Assembly: GCA_947164825.1 (NCBI GenBank) | Contig: CAMUYE010000008.1 | Location: 1-43,776, forward strand | Source: an uncultured Clostridia bacterium | GTDB taxonomy: Bacteria > Bacillota > Clostridia > Oscillospirales > Oscillospiraceae | Reading direction: 5' to 3' | DNA: 43,776 bases | Made by a program: the position numbers and the translations under genes | The notes under the pieces: generated by a model | The model's database searches: none | Told to the model about the DNA's origin: nothing | The model's input: the letters and a program-made list of their open reading frames with translations, nothing else | Shown: positions 1 to 8,496 of the stretch, piece by piece | How the letters are laid out: each line of letters begins with the position of its first letter | Position numbering within the stretch: position 1 is the stretch's first letter

Positions 1-157
<157 letters not shown>

Positions 158-168
158 TCAGCCTCCAA

Positions 169-453
169 TTATTCTACGATTGCCAGAATATCGCTCTGGC
201 GGACGATGGAATACTCCGCGCCGTCCAGCTTGACCTCGGTGCCGGCGTACTTGGCCACGACGACCTTGTCGCCGGGCTTGACGGTCATGACGATCTCCTT
301 GCCGTCCACAATGCCGCCGGGACCGACAGCAATGACTTCGGAGATGACGGGCTTCTCCTTGTTGGCGGTGGAGAGGATAATACCGGACTTGGTGGTTTCT
401 TCGGCCTCCGTGGCTTTCAGCAGCACACGGTCAGCCAAGGGCTTTAACTTCAT
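169..453 (-). CDS. groES: Co-chaperonin GroES
   Basis: A 94-residue protein of normal GroES length. It starts MKLKPLADRVLLK, the classic GroES opening, has the mobile-loop region ETTKSGIILS around residues 19-28, and shows the PGDKVVVAKYAGTEVK core and a C-terminal DILAIVE strand. It forms the heptameric lid on GroEL. AAGGAGG lies at good spacing upstream of the ATG. It is the first gene of the groESL operon and is preceded by a consensus promoter and a perfect CIRCE operator, so heat-shock control by HrcA is expected; hrcA itself is not in the window. Confidence 0.98.
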   Translation of the reverse strand: MKLKPLADRVLLKATEAEETTKSGIILSTANKEKPVISEVIAVGPGGIVDGKEIVMTVKPGDKVVVAKYAGTEVKLDGAEYSIVRQSDILAIVE

Positions 454-490
454 AGGAATGCCTCCTTAAAATAATTAACAAAGCAATAGG

Positions 491-517
491 TTAGCACTCT
501 TTATTTCTGAGTGCTAA
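491..517. promoter_or_regulatory. CIRCE operator (HrcA binding site)
   Basis: A perfect inverted repeat TTAGCACTC-N9-GAGTGCTAA matches the CIRCE consensus at all 18 arm positions. It lies just downstream of the groES -10 box, in the transcribed leader, which is the usual place for HrcA repression of groESL. Confidence 0.97.
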
Positions 518-520
518 CCT

Positions 521-548
521 ATTATAGCATGTTTGTTAAGTTTGTCAA
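521..548 (-). promoter_or_regulatory. SigA-type promoter of groESL
   Basis: Read on the minus strand, a consensus TTGACA (548-543) and a consensus TATAAT (526-521) are separated by 16 bases. The CIRCE operator begins 3 bases after the -10 box. Both hexamers are perfect, so the promoter should be strong and held down by HrcA. Confidence 0.93.
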
Positions 549-630
549 CCGTTGATTTGTAAATTTTCTGTTTCCGAGCTCAGTCCCAGACGCAGATCGG
601 AATCCCGGATCCCGGGCTGCAGGCTGCGTG

Positions 631-2472
631 TTACTTGTCCTTTCCCTCCATCTCCAGGATGGTTCGGAACTGGGTCTCGTAGAGCTCGCGGTAAATGCCG
701 TTCTGCGCCAGCAGACTCTCGTGGTCGCCCTCCTCGGCGATGACGCCGCCCTGGACCACCAGGATCCGATCCGCCTTCAGGATGGTGGATAAGCGGTGCG
801 CGATCACGATACTGGTCCGGCCCTCCATCAGATGTTCCAGGGCCTCCTGGATGGCGTTCTCCGAAATGGAATCCAGGGCCGAGGTGGCCTCGTCCAGGAT
901 CAGGATCTTCGGATTTTTCAGGATGACGCGGGCGATGGAGAGACGCTGTTTTTCGCCGCCGGAGAGCTTCAGACCCCGGTTGCCCACAATGGTCTCGTAG
1001 CCCTCGGGCTGACTGGCGATATACCCGTGGATGTTGGCGATCTGACAGGCCTGCTCCAGCTCCGCGTCCGTGGCGTCCGGCTTGGCGTAGAGCAGATTCT
1101 CCCGGATAGTCCCATTAAAGAGATAGCTCTCCTGGGTCACCACGCCGATGTTGGAACGGAGATACGTCAGATCCATGTCCCGCACGTCCACGCCGCCCAC
1201 GGTAACGCTGCCCCCCAGCACGTCATAGAGCCGGGGCAGGAGATTGACTACGGTGGATTTGCCGGAGCCCGAGGGACCCACGATGGCGTACATCTTTCCT
1301 GCAGGGACGGTAAAGTCGATGTCCGTCAGCAGCGGCTTTTCCGGGTCGTAGGAGAAGGCCACGTGGTCGTAGCGGATGTCGGCGTCCTTCATATCCGGCT
1401 TCATCCCGTTGTCCTTGGAGACGATGGGATTTTTCATGTCAAAGTAATCAAAGATCCGGGTGAAGAGGGCAAGGGATCGGGTGAAATCCACCTGGATGTT
1501 CAGCAGGCTCTGAACGGGCCGGTAGAGACGGTTGATCAGGGCCACGGTGGCCGTGATGGTACCGACGGTGAGGCTGGTATCGGACTTGGCGATGATCAGC
1601 CAGCCGCCCGCGAAATAGATCAGCAGGGGACCGAGCTGGGTGAACATGCCCATGATCACGCCGAACCATTTTCCGGAGCGCTGCTCTTTGAGGCTGAGCT
1701 TCGTGACCTCCTGATTGATGCCGACAAAGCGCTTGTACTCCCGATCCTCCCGGGCAAAGAGCTTGACCAGCAGCGAGCCGCTGACGGACAGGGTCTCGTT
1801 GATCATCTGGTTCATCTCGTCGTGCTTTGCCTGACTCTCGCTCAACAGCTTAAACCGGGTATGACCCACGCTGCGGGTGGGAAGGATCAGCAGGGGGATC
1901 ACCACCAGACCCACCAGGGCAAGCTGCCAGCTCATGGTGAACAGTGCCACCAGGGAGGTCACCACGGTGGCAACGTTGCTGACGATGGAGGACAGGGTCC
2001 CGGAGATCACCGAGCTGACGCCGGAGATGTCCGTGTTCATGCGGGTGATGATGTCGCCCTGTTTCTCCGAGGTGAAGAAGGCGTGCGGCATGTGCTGGAG
2101 ATGGTCGTACATCTGGTTCTTCATGTCGAAGATGATGCGCTGGGAGATCCAGGCGTTGATGTAGCTCTCCAGCACGCCGATGACCTGGGAGATGGTCAGG
2201 GTGCCGAAAGCCGCCAGCAAAAGCTGGATCAAGAGCTTCATGTTCTTGCCCACCAGGGCCTCGTCCACGATGCGGCCCGTGATGATGGAGGGCAGGAGAC
2301 CCACCGTGGCAGAGAGCAGGATCGCCACGAAGACGAACAGGAATTGCAGCCAGTAGGGTTTGAGATAGGACAGGATCCGAAGCAGAAGCGCCTTGCTTAC
2401 CTTGGGTTTGTTTTTCTTTTCCTCGTCGGTGAGGAAGCCCCGCGGACCGAGTCCACCGCCGGGTCCGGGCAT
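631..2472 (-). CDS. ABC transporter, fused permease and ATPase (exporter type)
   Basis: A 613-residue half-transporter of the MsbA/MdlB/YfiB type. The N-terminal part has a six-helix type-I exporter membrane domain. The C-terminal part is an ABC ATPase with Walker A GPSGSGKST, a Q-loop at VVTQESYLF, signature LSGGEKQR, Walker B ILILDEATSALD and switch histidine IVIAHR. It would act as a homodimer or pair with a second half-transporter; no partner is adjacent. Substrate cannot be told from sequence. The reading frame extends upstream to 2517, but ATG 2472 has an AGAGGTGA ribosome site at good spacing and starts with a Gly/Pro-rich tail, so it is preferred. Confidence 0.93.
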   Translation of the reverse strand: MPGPGGGLGPRGFLTDEEKKNKPKVSKALLLRILSYLKPYWLQFLFVFVAILLSATVGLLPSIITGRIVDEALVGKNMKLLIQLLLAAFGTLTISQVIGVLESYINAWISQRIIFDMKNQMYDHLQHMPHAFFTSEKQGDIITRMNTDISGVSSVISGTLSSIVSNVATVVTSLVALFTMSWQLALVGLVVIPLLILPTRSVGHTRFKLLSESQAKHDEMNQMINETLSVSGSLLVKLFAREDREYKRFVGINQEVTKLSLKEQRSGKWFGVIMGMFTQLGPLLIYFAGGWLIIAKSDTSLTVGTITATVALINRLYRPVQSLLNIQVDFTRSLALFTRIFDYFDMKNPIVSKDNGMKPDMKDADIRYDHVAFSYDPEKPLLTDIDFTVPAGKMYAIVGPSGSGKSTVVNLLPRLYDVLGGSVTVGGVDVRDMDLTYLRSNIGVVTQESYLFNGTIRENLLYAKPDATDAELEQACQIANIHGYIASQPEGYETIVGNRGLKLSGGEKQRLSIARVILKNPKILILDEATSALDSISENAIQEALEHLMEGRTSIVIAHRLSTILKADRILVVQGGVIAEEGDHESLLAQNGIYRELYETQFRTILEMEGKDK

Positions 2473-2544
2473 GAAATCACCTCTTTTTTGATGCATTTTG
2501 GGAAACGCGGGACGCAAGGTAAAAATGAAACTCTATCCGGTTCC

Positions 2545-2573
2545 ATGTTAGCATATCCGCGGGGCTTTGTAAA
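2545..2573 (-). promoter_or_regulatory. SigA-type promoter of the ABC exporter gene
   Basis: On the minus strand TTTACA (2573-2568) and TAACAT (2550-2545) are 17 bases apart, and TGC before the -10 gives an extended -10 form. It lies about 70 bases upstream of the preferred start at 2472. Confidence 0.6.
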
Positions 2574-2645
2574 CCGATAATCGTTGATTTTTCAAGAAAG
2601 ATGTGATAAAGTAGCAGGGGAAACGGATCAAAGGGGGATGAAAGC

Positions 2646-3071
2646 TTGAAGAAATGGAGACTGCCGTTGGCCCTGGCGCTTACGGTTCTCTGGCTCTGGT
2701 TCATTTTCGCCAGATCCGCGCTGAATGCGGAGGAGTCCGACGCCGAAAGCGGCGCCGTTCTGGAACTGCTTCTGCGGTTTTTCCCGTTCCTGACCATGCA
2801 TCTCGTCCGAAAGCTTGCGCATATTACCGAATACGGTATTCTGGGCGTTCTGCTCTGTCTCGACTGGAAATGGATCGGAAAAGGGAATGTGCTTCTTCCG
2901 GCTGGGGTCGGACTCCTCGCGGCAGCGGCGGACGAGTATCTGCAGACCTTTATCCCCGGACGCAGCGGCGAAATCCGGGACGTTTTGCTTGATTTTTCCG
3001 GTGTTGCCGTAGGCATCGCTGTGCTCTTGCTGCTGTTCCGATGGAAGGAGGCGAAACACCGTGCCAAATGA
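2646..3071 (+). CDS. VanZ-like family membrane protein
   Basis: A 141-residue protein with about four membrane helices. It carries the VanZ-family pattern: an RKLAHITEYGILG helix near residues 54-66 and the DEYLQTFIPGRSGEIRDVLLD motif near residues 97-117. VanZ-like proteins are small integral membrane proteins; VanZ of Enterococcus gives low-level teicoplanin resistance, but most homologues have no known role. The start is TTG with an AAAGGGGG ribosome site 10 bases upstream. Its end overlaps radC by 11 bases, so the two are translated as a unit. No link to DNA repair is implied. Confidence 0.85.
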   Translation: MKKWRLPLALALTVLWLWFIFARSALNAEESDAESGAVLELLLRFFPFLTMHLVRKLAHITEYGILGVLLCLDWKWIGKGNVLLPAGVGLLAAAADEYLQTFIPGRSGEIRDVLLDFSGVAVGIAVLLLLFRWKEAKHRAK

Positions 3072-3759
3072 AACCAGACCCGGAAATATCCACAGCGGTC
3101 ATCGGGCCAGAATGCTGGAGAGCTACCTTTCAGCCGGGATCGACAGCCTCTCCGACGTCGAAGCCCTGGAACTGCTGCTGGGATACGCCATTTCCCGACG
3201 GGACGTCAATCCGTTGGCCCACCGCCTGCTGAACGAATTCGGCAGCCTGCACCGGGTCTTCGAGGCTCCTGTGGAAAAGCTGCAGCTTGTCTCGGGCGTC
3301 GGACCCCGAACGGCGGCGCTGATCCGACTCGCGTCGGAGCTCTGGGGACGGTGCGAGCGTTCCCGGCTGACCGATCAGGTATTCCTCCGAAACACCGGAG
3401 AGATCGGCCGCTACCTGGTGGCCCAGACCGATGGAGCGGGGGAGGAACGGGCCTGGCTGCTTTCTCTGGACGCCCGCTGCCGGGTGATCGAGTGTCGGGA
3501 GCTGTGCCGGGGCGCTGTCAATTCCGTCAATCTGCCCTTCCGCCGGGTGGTGGAAGCAGCGCTTCTGGCGAAAGCCACCAGCGTTGTGCTGGCCCATAAC
3601 CATACTTCCGGCACGCTGCTTCCTTCGCTGGAAGACGTCACCTATACCAGGCAGATCGCCCAGGCGCTGGAACTGGTCGACGTGACGCTGATAGACCATT
3701 TTGTGCTCGGCGATCGGAACTATATCTCCATGAAGGCCAGCGGCATGTTCATCCGATAA
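3061..3759 (+). CDS. radC: RadC family JAB/MPN-domain protein
   Basis: A 232-residue protein of normal RadC length. The N-terminal region (about 10-80) has helix-hairpin-helix features including LVSGVGPRTAALI. The C-terminal RadC domain keeps the JAMM metal-binding signature H-x-H-x7-S-x2-D at H179, H181, S189 and D192, although the usual HNHPSG is HNHTSG. Despite the historical name, RadC has no firmly established repair role. The start is GTG, preceded by GGAGG nine bases upstream inside the VanZ-like gene. A strong terminator follows. Confidence 0.93.
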   Translation: MPNETRPGNIHSGHRARMLESYLSAGIDSLSDVEALELLLGYAISRRDVNPLAHRLLNEFGSLHRVFEAPVEKLQLVSGVGPRTAALIRLASELWGRCERSRLTDQVFLRNTGEIGRYLVAQTDGAGEERAWLLSLDARCRVIECRELCRGAVNSVNLPFRRVVEAALLAKATSVVLAHNHTSGTLLPSLEDVTYTRQIAQALELVDVTLIDHFVLGDRNYISMKASGMFIR

Positions 3760-3803
3760 TCCACCGTCAATCCGACTTTGGAATACCCGAAGGATCACAG
3801 GAA

Positions 3804-3849
3804 CCTTTTCCCGTAATTGCGCGTCAATACGGGAAAAGGTCCCTTTTTT
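3804..3849 (+). terminator. Rho-independent terminator after radC
   Basis: A 12-bp perfect stem (CCTTTTCCCGTA at 3804-3815 pairing with 3828-3839) is followed by a run of six T at 3844-3849. It closes the VanZ-like/radC unit. Confidence 0.85.
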
Positions 3850-3884
3850 CGCCTCGGCGCATAGGATGACCGGGAGGGATTCTT

Positions 3885-4139
3885 ATGTATGACTGCTATT
3901 TTACCGTTCGATCCGTTACGCCCGGACAGAAGGGAAGAGACGCCCTGCTCCGTGCAGGGCTTCGCTGCCGTCTGCTCCGGGCTCCGGCGGCCACCTCGAC
4001 GCAGGGCTGCGCCTACGCCCTTGCGGTGCGGCAGGCGGATTGGCCGCAAGCTGCGGAGATTCTGAACCGGGCCGGTGTCCGGATGGAGGGTCGGTGGCTC
4101 CGCCGGGTCGACGGCACTTTTGAGAGGGCGACGCTATGA
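3885..4139 (+). CDS. DUF3343 family protein (putative Se/S carrier-like)
   Basis: An 84-residue protein. The core TSTQGCAYAL near residues 41-50 lines up with the DUF3343 pattern (Pro, then Ser-Ser-x-Cys-Gly, then Ala-Leu) and leaves one conserved-type cysteine. Family members are often annotated as putative selenium/sulfur carrier proteins because they sit beside cysteine-desulfurase-like genes, as here, where the next gene overlaps by 4 bases. The single cysteine would be the persulfide or perselenide carrying site by inference. A GGGAGG ribosome site precedes the ATG. The function is not demonstrated. Confidence 0.7.
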   Translation: MYDCYFTVRSVTPGQKGRDALLRAGLRCRLLRAPAATSTQGCAYALAVRQADWPQAAEILNRAGVRMEGRWLRRVDGTFERATL

Positions 4140-5251
4140 TCTACCTGGACAACGCCGCTACGACTCTGCGCAAGCCCCCCGGCGTACCCCGGGCCGTGGT
4201 TGAGGCGATCCGAAGCTGCGCCAATCCCGGCCGGGGCGGTCACGCCGCCGCGGCCAAAGCCGGGGAAATCGTCTGGCAGACCCGCGTTCTTGCGGGGCGC
4301 TTCTTCGGAATGGAACCGGAACGGGTCTGCTTCACCGCCAACGCCACCGAGGGCCTGAACGCCGCCCTTCGCACCCTCGTCAACGCTGGGGACCGGGTCG
4401 TGATCTCCGGTCTGGAACACAACGCCGTCACCCGTACGCTGGAAGGCCTCGGCGCTGAGACCGTTCCGGTCACAGCACCCATCTTCTGTCCCGCCGCCTG
4501 GCTGGAACGCTTTGAGAAAGCGCTGACGCCGGATACGCGTGTCGCCGTCTGCCTCCACGTTTCCAATGTATTCGGCGCGGTTTTGCCGGTAAAAGAGATC
4601 GGCGCGATCTGCGCGCAGCGGGGCATCCCCTTCGTGGTGGACGCCTCCCAGTCCGCCGGCCTGCTCCCGGTTCGTCCCGCGGAATGGAACGCGGCGTTTA
4701 CGGCCATGCCGGGACACAAGGGCCTGCTTGGCCCCCAGGGGACCGGCCTGCTGCTTTGCCGGGAGCTTCCGGCGCCGCTGCGTTTCGGCGGAACCGGCAG
4801 CCGTTCGCTGGCGCAGACGATGCCCGACGAACTGCCGGACCGCATGGAAGCCGGGACGCTGAACGTGCCGGGGATCGCCGGGCTGGGCGCGGGTCTGCGC
4901 TGGCTTTCGTCCCAGGATCCGAAGCGCCTGCTGGAAAGAGAGCGCAAGCTGCTTGCCGCAGCGGAGAAGGGCCTTTCCGAGCTTGGAGCGCAGACCTTTA
5001 CGGGGCCGGAACAGCTTGGCGTCCTGTCTTTTCGCTTCCCCGGCATGGACTGCGAAACGGCGGCCGCCGCCTTTTCGGATCACGGGATCGCCCTCAGAGC
5101 GGGCCTGCACTGTGCGCCGCTCGCCCATCGGACGGCAGGGACGCTTCCGGAGGGAACGATCCGTCTGTCCGTTTCTGCGATGACGACGCCTCCTGAGATC
5201 GAGGGCTTTCTTGCCGTCGCCCGTAAGCTCCGGCGCTCAGGGAGAACGTAA
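4136..5251 (+). CDS. Cysteine desulfurase-like aminotransferase class V (EF2568 subfamily)
   Basis: A 371-residue PLP enzyme of the NifS/SufS fold. It starts MIYLDNAATT, has LEHNAVTR for cofactor stacking, VDASQSAG, the PLP lysine in MPGHKGLLGPQGTG (K195), and a candidate catalytic cysteine in GLHCAPLAH (C326). This fits the TIGR01977-type cysteine desulfurase family, often linked to selenium or molybdenum hydroxylase maturation. It probably extracts sulfur or selenium from cysteine or selenocysteine and passes it to the DUF3343 protein, whose gene it overlaps by 4 bases. None of selD, yqeB or yqeC is nearby, so the target is unclear. Confidence 0.85.
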   Translation: MIYLDNAATTLRKPPGVPRAVVEAIRSCANPGRGGHAAAAKAGEIVWQTRVLAGRFFGMEPERVCFTANATEGLNAALRTLVNAGDRVVISGLEHNAVTRTLEGLGAETVPVTAPIFCPAAWLERFEKALTPDTRVAVCLHVSNVFGAVLPVKEIGAICAQRGIPFVVDASQSAGLLPVRPAEWNAAFTAMPGHKGLLGPQGTGLLLCRELPAPLRFGGTGSRSLAQTMPDELPDRMEAGTLNVPGIAGLGAGLRWLSSQDPKRLLERERKLLAAAEKGLSELGAQTFTGPEQLGVLSFRFPGMDCETAAAAFSDHGIALRAGLHCAPLAHRTAGTLPEGTIRLSVSAMTTPPEIEGFLAVARKLRRSGRT

Positions 5252-5259
5252 AAAAACAC

Positions 5260-5288
5260 TTGCTATTTTGAATTGAATGAGATATAAT
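5260..5288 (+). promoter_or_regulatory. SigA-type promoter of cdaA-cdaR
   Basis: TTGCTA (5260-5265) and a perfect TATAAT (5283-5288) are 17 bases apart in an AT-rich gap. A second TATAAT occurs at 5313-5318 without a convincing -35. A short palindrome GTGTCACAC lies in the leader near 5327-5335. Confidence 0.7.
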
Positions 5289-5355
5289 TTATGAGATAAA
5301 ATAGGATTATTGTATAATGTATAAGTGTGTCACACAGCTGCAGGAGATTTCTCAT

Positions 5356-6240
5356 ATGAAAGAAATACAAGAATTTTTCGCCAATCTGACGAAGACCTTC
5401 CCCACGATCGGCGTGATGGACATCGTCGACATCCTTGTGGTTGCCGTGATGATCTATTACGTGATCTACCTGATCTGGAATACCAGCGCCAAGCGGATCG
5501 CCTGGGCCATTGTCATTTTACTGGTGGCGACCCTGGTGACGGAGCTGCTGAACCTGCATACGGTCAACTATCTGCTTGACCGTATCTTACAGCTCGGCTT
5601 CGTCGCCCTCGTCATCGTCTTCCAGCCGGAGCTGCGCCGTCTGCTTGAACGGCTCGGCAGCCGCAGCACGGTCAAAGGCCTGATCGGCCTGACCAACGGC
5701 CCCAGCCAGCGGGACAGCGTGGAAGCGATCGACCAGGTGGTTGAGGCCTGCGAGGCCATGTCCAGGGAACGGGTCGGCGCTCTGATCGTCTTCGAACGGA
5801 CAAATTCTCTGGAACAGATCGCCGCCACCGGTACGAAAGTGGACGCCGCCGTCTCCCAGGAACTGATCCGCAATATCTTCTTCCCCAAAGCGTCGCTCCA
5901 TGACGGCGCGATGATCATTCAGGACAGCCGGATCGAATCCGCCGGCTGCGTGCTGCCGCTGTCCGAAAACCGGACCCTCTCCACCGATCTGGGAACGCGG
6001 CACAGAGCCGGCGTCGGCATGAGCGAGAGCTCTGACGCCCTGGTCATTATCGTCTCAGAGGAGACCGGCGCGATTTCGGTTGCCGAGGAGGGAATGCTCA
6101 AGCGGCACCTGGCCACGCAAACCCTTCGCAAGCTGCTGGTTCAGAAGCTGGTCGGAGAGGAAAAACAGCGCGGCGTGTTCGAATTCATCAAGAACAAGAC
6201 CCGCGGGAAGGGAGGCGACGACAATGGGTCAGAAGCGTAA
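5356..6240 (+). CDS. cdaA: Diadenylate cyclase CdaA
   Basis: A 294-residue membrane enzyme that makes cyclic di-AMP from two ATP. Three N-terminal membrane helices lie at about residues 17-95, followed by the DAC domain with catalytic DGA (D183-A185, in SLHDGAMII) and RHR (R215-R217, in GTRHRAGVGM). The frame extends upstream to 5317, but the ATG at 5356 has AGGAGA at good spacing and gives the usual family start. It overlaps cdaR by 17 bases, the standard cdaA-cdaR arrangement; glmM, the usual third gene, is absent. c-di-AMP controls potassium and osmolyte balance and cell-wall homeostasis. Confidence 0.97.
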   Translation: MKEIQEFFANLTKTFPTIGVMDIVDILVVAVMIYYVIYLIWNTSAKRIAWAIVILLVATLVTELLNLHTVNYLLDRILQLGFVALVIVFQPELRRLLERLGSRSTVKGLIGLTNGPSQRDSVEAIDQVVEACEAMSRERVGALIVFERTNSLEQIAATGTKVDAAVSQELIRNIFFPKASLHDGAMIIQDSRIESAGCVLPLSENRTLSTDLGTRHRAGVGMSESSDALVIIVSEETGAISVAEEGMLKRHLATQTLRKLLVQKLVGEEKQRGVFEFIKNKTRGKGGDDNGSEA

Positions 6241-7492
6241 GATCATTATGATGCTGGTCGCCCTTCTGGGTGCGGTGATGCTCTGGCTCTATGTGGTCAC
6301 AGCCGTCGCGCCCGAGGCCGCGAAAAGCGTCCGAAACATTCCCATCAACATTGACGGCAGCGCGGTCCTGGAGCAGCGCGATCTGATTATCACCGATCAG
6401 GACTACAGCACGCTTTCGGTGGAACTCAACACCTCCCGCGTCAATCTCAACAAACTCAACGCGGAATCCATCACCGTCAACGCCGACGCCAGCCGCATCA
6501 AGGAGCCCGGCGTCTATGCGCTGACCTGCAACGTGACCTTCCCGGACACAGTCCGTGCCAGCGACGTGGATCTGGTTCGCAAGAGCGTGGATTCCGTCAC
6601 CGTCACGGTCAACCGTCTCATCGAGAAAACCGTCCCGGTTTCCCTGGAACGGATCGGCGCGGTCCAGGACGGCTATCTGCTGGAAAAAGCCGAACTGAAC
6701 CCCGATACGATTACGCTTCGCGGACCCGACTTTGAGGTGGACAGGGTCGTGAAGGCTGTGGTGGCTTTTGACGTCTCCGATGTGCAGGAAATCGTGGAAA
6801 CGACCCTTGACGTCACCTTCCTGGACGAAAACAACGAAGCGGTGGAGTTCAGCTCCGAAGCCGTTACCGTCAGCGCGACCCAGATCGACATGAGGCTGCC
6901 GGTCTATCGCACGAAGGAGCTGACGCTTGCGGTGAACACGGTGGAAGGCGGCGGCGTCAAAAATGAAAACGCAGAGATCAGCATCGAACCGCAGACCGTT
7001 CTTGTCAAAGGCGACAGCGAAGATATCGATCAGCTCGATGATGTCTACGTTCTTGACACTTTGGTGTTGTCCACGCTGGACAACGAGAATGAGTTGACTT
7101 ACACGCTTTCGTTCCCCGGCAGTGTCTCCTTGATCAACGACGAAAGCGAAGCGATCGTCAAGGTTCTGCTCAAAGGCGTCACCACCGATACGATCAACGT
7201 TACGGATATTCGTTTGATCAATCAACCGGCGCAATACAAGAGCGAAGCAATCTCGAAATCGGCTAAGGTCATAATCCGCGGCAGCACCGCGGAGATCCGG
7301 GAAATCAAGCAAAGCGAGAACAACGGGATCTATATCGAAGTGGATATGTCAGACTATACGGAGACCGGCGGCTATTCGATCTCCGGTAAGGTGATCAATC
7401 CGAATCATCCAAACGTCGGCGTGACGGAATCCGTGGAGATCATCGTGGTGATTTCTGCTGTTGAGCCCGAACCAACCGAAGGCGAAGACTAA
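6224..7492 (+). CDS. cdaR: CdaA regulatory protein CdaR (YbbR repeats)
   Basis: A 422-residue protein with a single N-terminal membrane anchor (about residues 6-24, MMLVALLGAVMLWLYVVT) and an extracytoplasmic region built of repeated YbbR-like beta domains, recognisable by recurring IPI/VPV strand starts such as KSVRNIPINIDG and KTVPVSLERIG. CdaR binds CdaA through the membrane and tunes c-di-AMP synthesis. The start at 6224 has GGGAGG upstream inside cdaA; a longer upstream frame is an overlap artefact. Confidence 0.92.
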   Translation: MGQKRKIIMMLVALLGAVMLWLYVVTAVAPEAAKSVRNIPINIDGSAVLEQRDLIITDQDYSTLSVELNTSRVNLNKLNAESITVNADASRIKEPGVYALTCNVTFPDTVRASDVDLVRKSVDSVTVTVNRLIEKTVPVSLERIGAVQDGYLLEKAELNPDTITLRGPDFEVDRVVKAVVAFDVSDVQEIVETTLDVTFLDENNEAVEFSSEAVTVSATQIDMRLPVYRTKELTLAVNTVEGGGVKNENAEISIEPQTVLVKGDSEDIDQLDDVYVLDTLVLSTLDNENELTYTLSFPGSVSLINDESEAIVKVLLKGVTTDTINVTDIRLINQPAQYKSEAISKSAKVIIRGSTAEIREIKQSENNGIYIEVDMSDYTETGGYSISGKVINPNHPNVGVTESVEIIVVISAVEPEPTEGED

Positions 7493-7498
7493 GCGGCG

Positions 7499-8425
7499 GT
7501 GTTCGGCTATGTAAGACCCCGGTGCGACAAGCTGACCCAGGCGGAGCTTGACGCGTATCAGGCCGCCTATTGCGGCCTGTGCCGGACGCTTGGGAAGCAA
7601 TACGGCTTTCCAACCCGTTTCCTGGTCAACTACGATATGACCTTTCTCTGGATGCTTCAGGCTTCGCTCCGCAAAACGGAGCAGACGACCCGCTGCCGGT
7701 GTCCCGCCCGGGTCTGCGGCAGCATGCAGTGCTTCCGCGATTCCGAGGGGTATGAGAACGCCGCAGCCTGCACGGTGATACTCTGCTGGGAAAAGCTGCG
7801 GGACGACGTGCGGGACGAAAGCTTCTTCCGCGGCCTTCCAAGTCGGCTGCTCAGCCATGTTTTCCGCCGCGCCTACCGAAAGGCCGCCCGCCGTCTTCCC
7901 GATTTTGCCGCACTGACTGCAAACCAGCTTGAAGCGCTGAGGAAGCTGGAAACGGAGAACTGCGCGTCCATCGACGCCGTTTCGGACGCCTTCGCGAGGA
8001 TCGTTTCGGGCTGCGCCACGGAGTCTTCGGATCCCGCCGTCCGCCGCCCGATGGAGGAGCTTCTCTATCAGACAGGCCGCTTTCTCTACTTGGCCGACGC
8101 CCTGGACGACCTGAAAAAGGACTGTCAAAGGAAGCGATACAATCCGCTGCGCTTTCGGTTTTCCCCGGAAGACGGCAAACTTGCGCAGGAGGATCTGGAC
8201 TATTTGACCCAGCTTACCGACAGCTCGGTGAATCTTGCCGGGTCTGCCCTGGCGCTGCTTCCCCTCCGCTCCTTCGGGAGTCTGATGGAAAACGTCATAT
8301 ATCTCGGCCTGCCATCGGTTTTCGAGGCCGTCAAGGCCGGAAAATTCCAAAGCAGAGCCAGGATCCGCTTTTCAAGCGGCAGGGAACGGAAAGCAGGCGG
8401 CAGACACGCCCGAAGGGAAAAATGA
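7499..8425 (+). CDS. DUF5685 family protein, function unknown
   Basis: A 308-residue, mostly helical soluble protein starting MFGYVRPRCDKL, a DUF5685-type opening. It is cysteine-rich in the first 100 residues: a CGLC pair near 25-28, then a CRC...C...C group near 62-75. That suggests a metal or redox site. Around residues 200-215 it has DALDDLKKDCQRKRYNP, which resembles the second aspartate-rich motif of squalene/phytoene synthases; this is an inference. The GTG start has only a weak ribosome site 6 bases after cdaR, so translation may be coupled. It is followed by a J-domain gene. Confidence 0.75.
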   Translation: MFGYVRPRCDKLTQAELDAYQAAYCGLCRTLGKQYGFPTRFLVNYDMTFLWMLQASLRKTEQTTRCRCPARVCGSMQCFRDSEGYENAAACTVILCWEKLRDDVRDESFFRGLPSRLLSHVFRRAYRKAARRLPDFAALTANQLEALRKLETENCASIDAVSDAFARIVSGCATESSDPAVRRPMEELLYQTGRFLYLADALDDLKKDCQRKRYNPLRFRFSPEDGKLAQEDLDYLTQLTDSSVNLAGSALALLPLRSFGSLMENVIYLGLPSVFEAVKAGKFQSRARIRFSSGRERKAGGRHARREK

Positions 8426-8496
8426 AGCCTGCAGGGCCGTCTGCCCGCTCCGCCGTCAGGCGAAGCGATGAATTCTGAACCAAAGGAGAAACATAA

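Noticed and set aside
549..630. Terminator between the ABC exporter gene and groES
   Set aside because: The region contains GGATCC-type palindromes but no clean stem followed by a T-run on the minus strand.
796..2580. 594-codon open frame antisense to the ABC exporter
   Set aside because: It is opposite a gene with intact Walker and signature motifs, has no domain features, and has the His/Gln/Gly/Val-rich composition typical of GC-rich antisense frames.
5326..5337. Operator for a regulator in the cdaA leader (GTGTCACAC)
   Set aside because: The palindrome is only 9 bases and a similar string occurs by chance inside ruvB near 28558; too weak to call.
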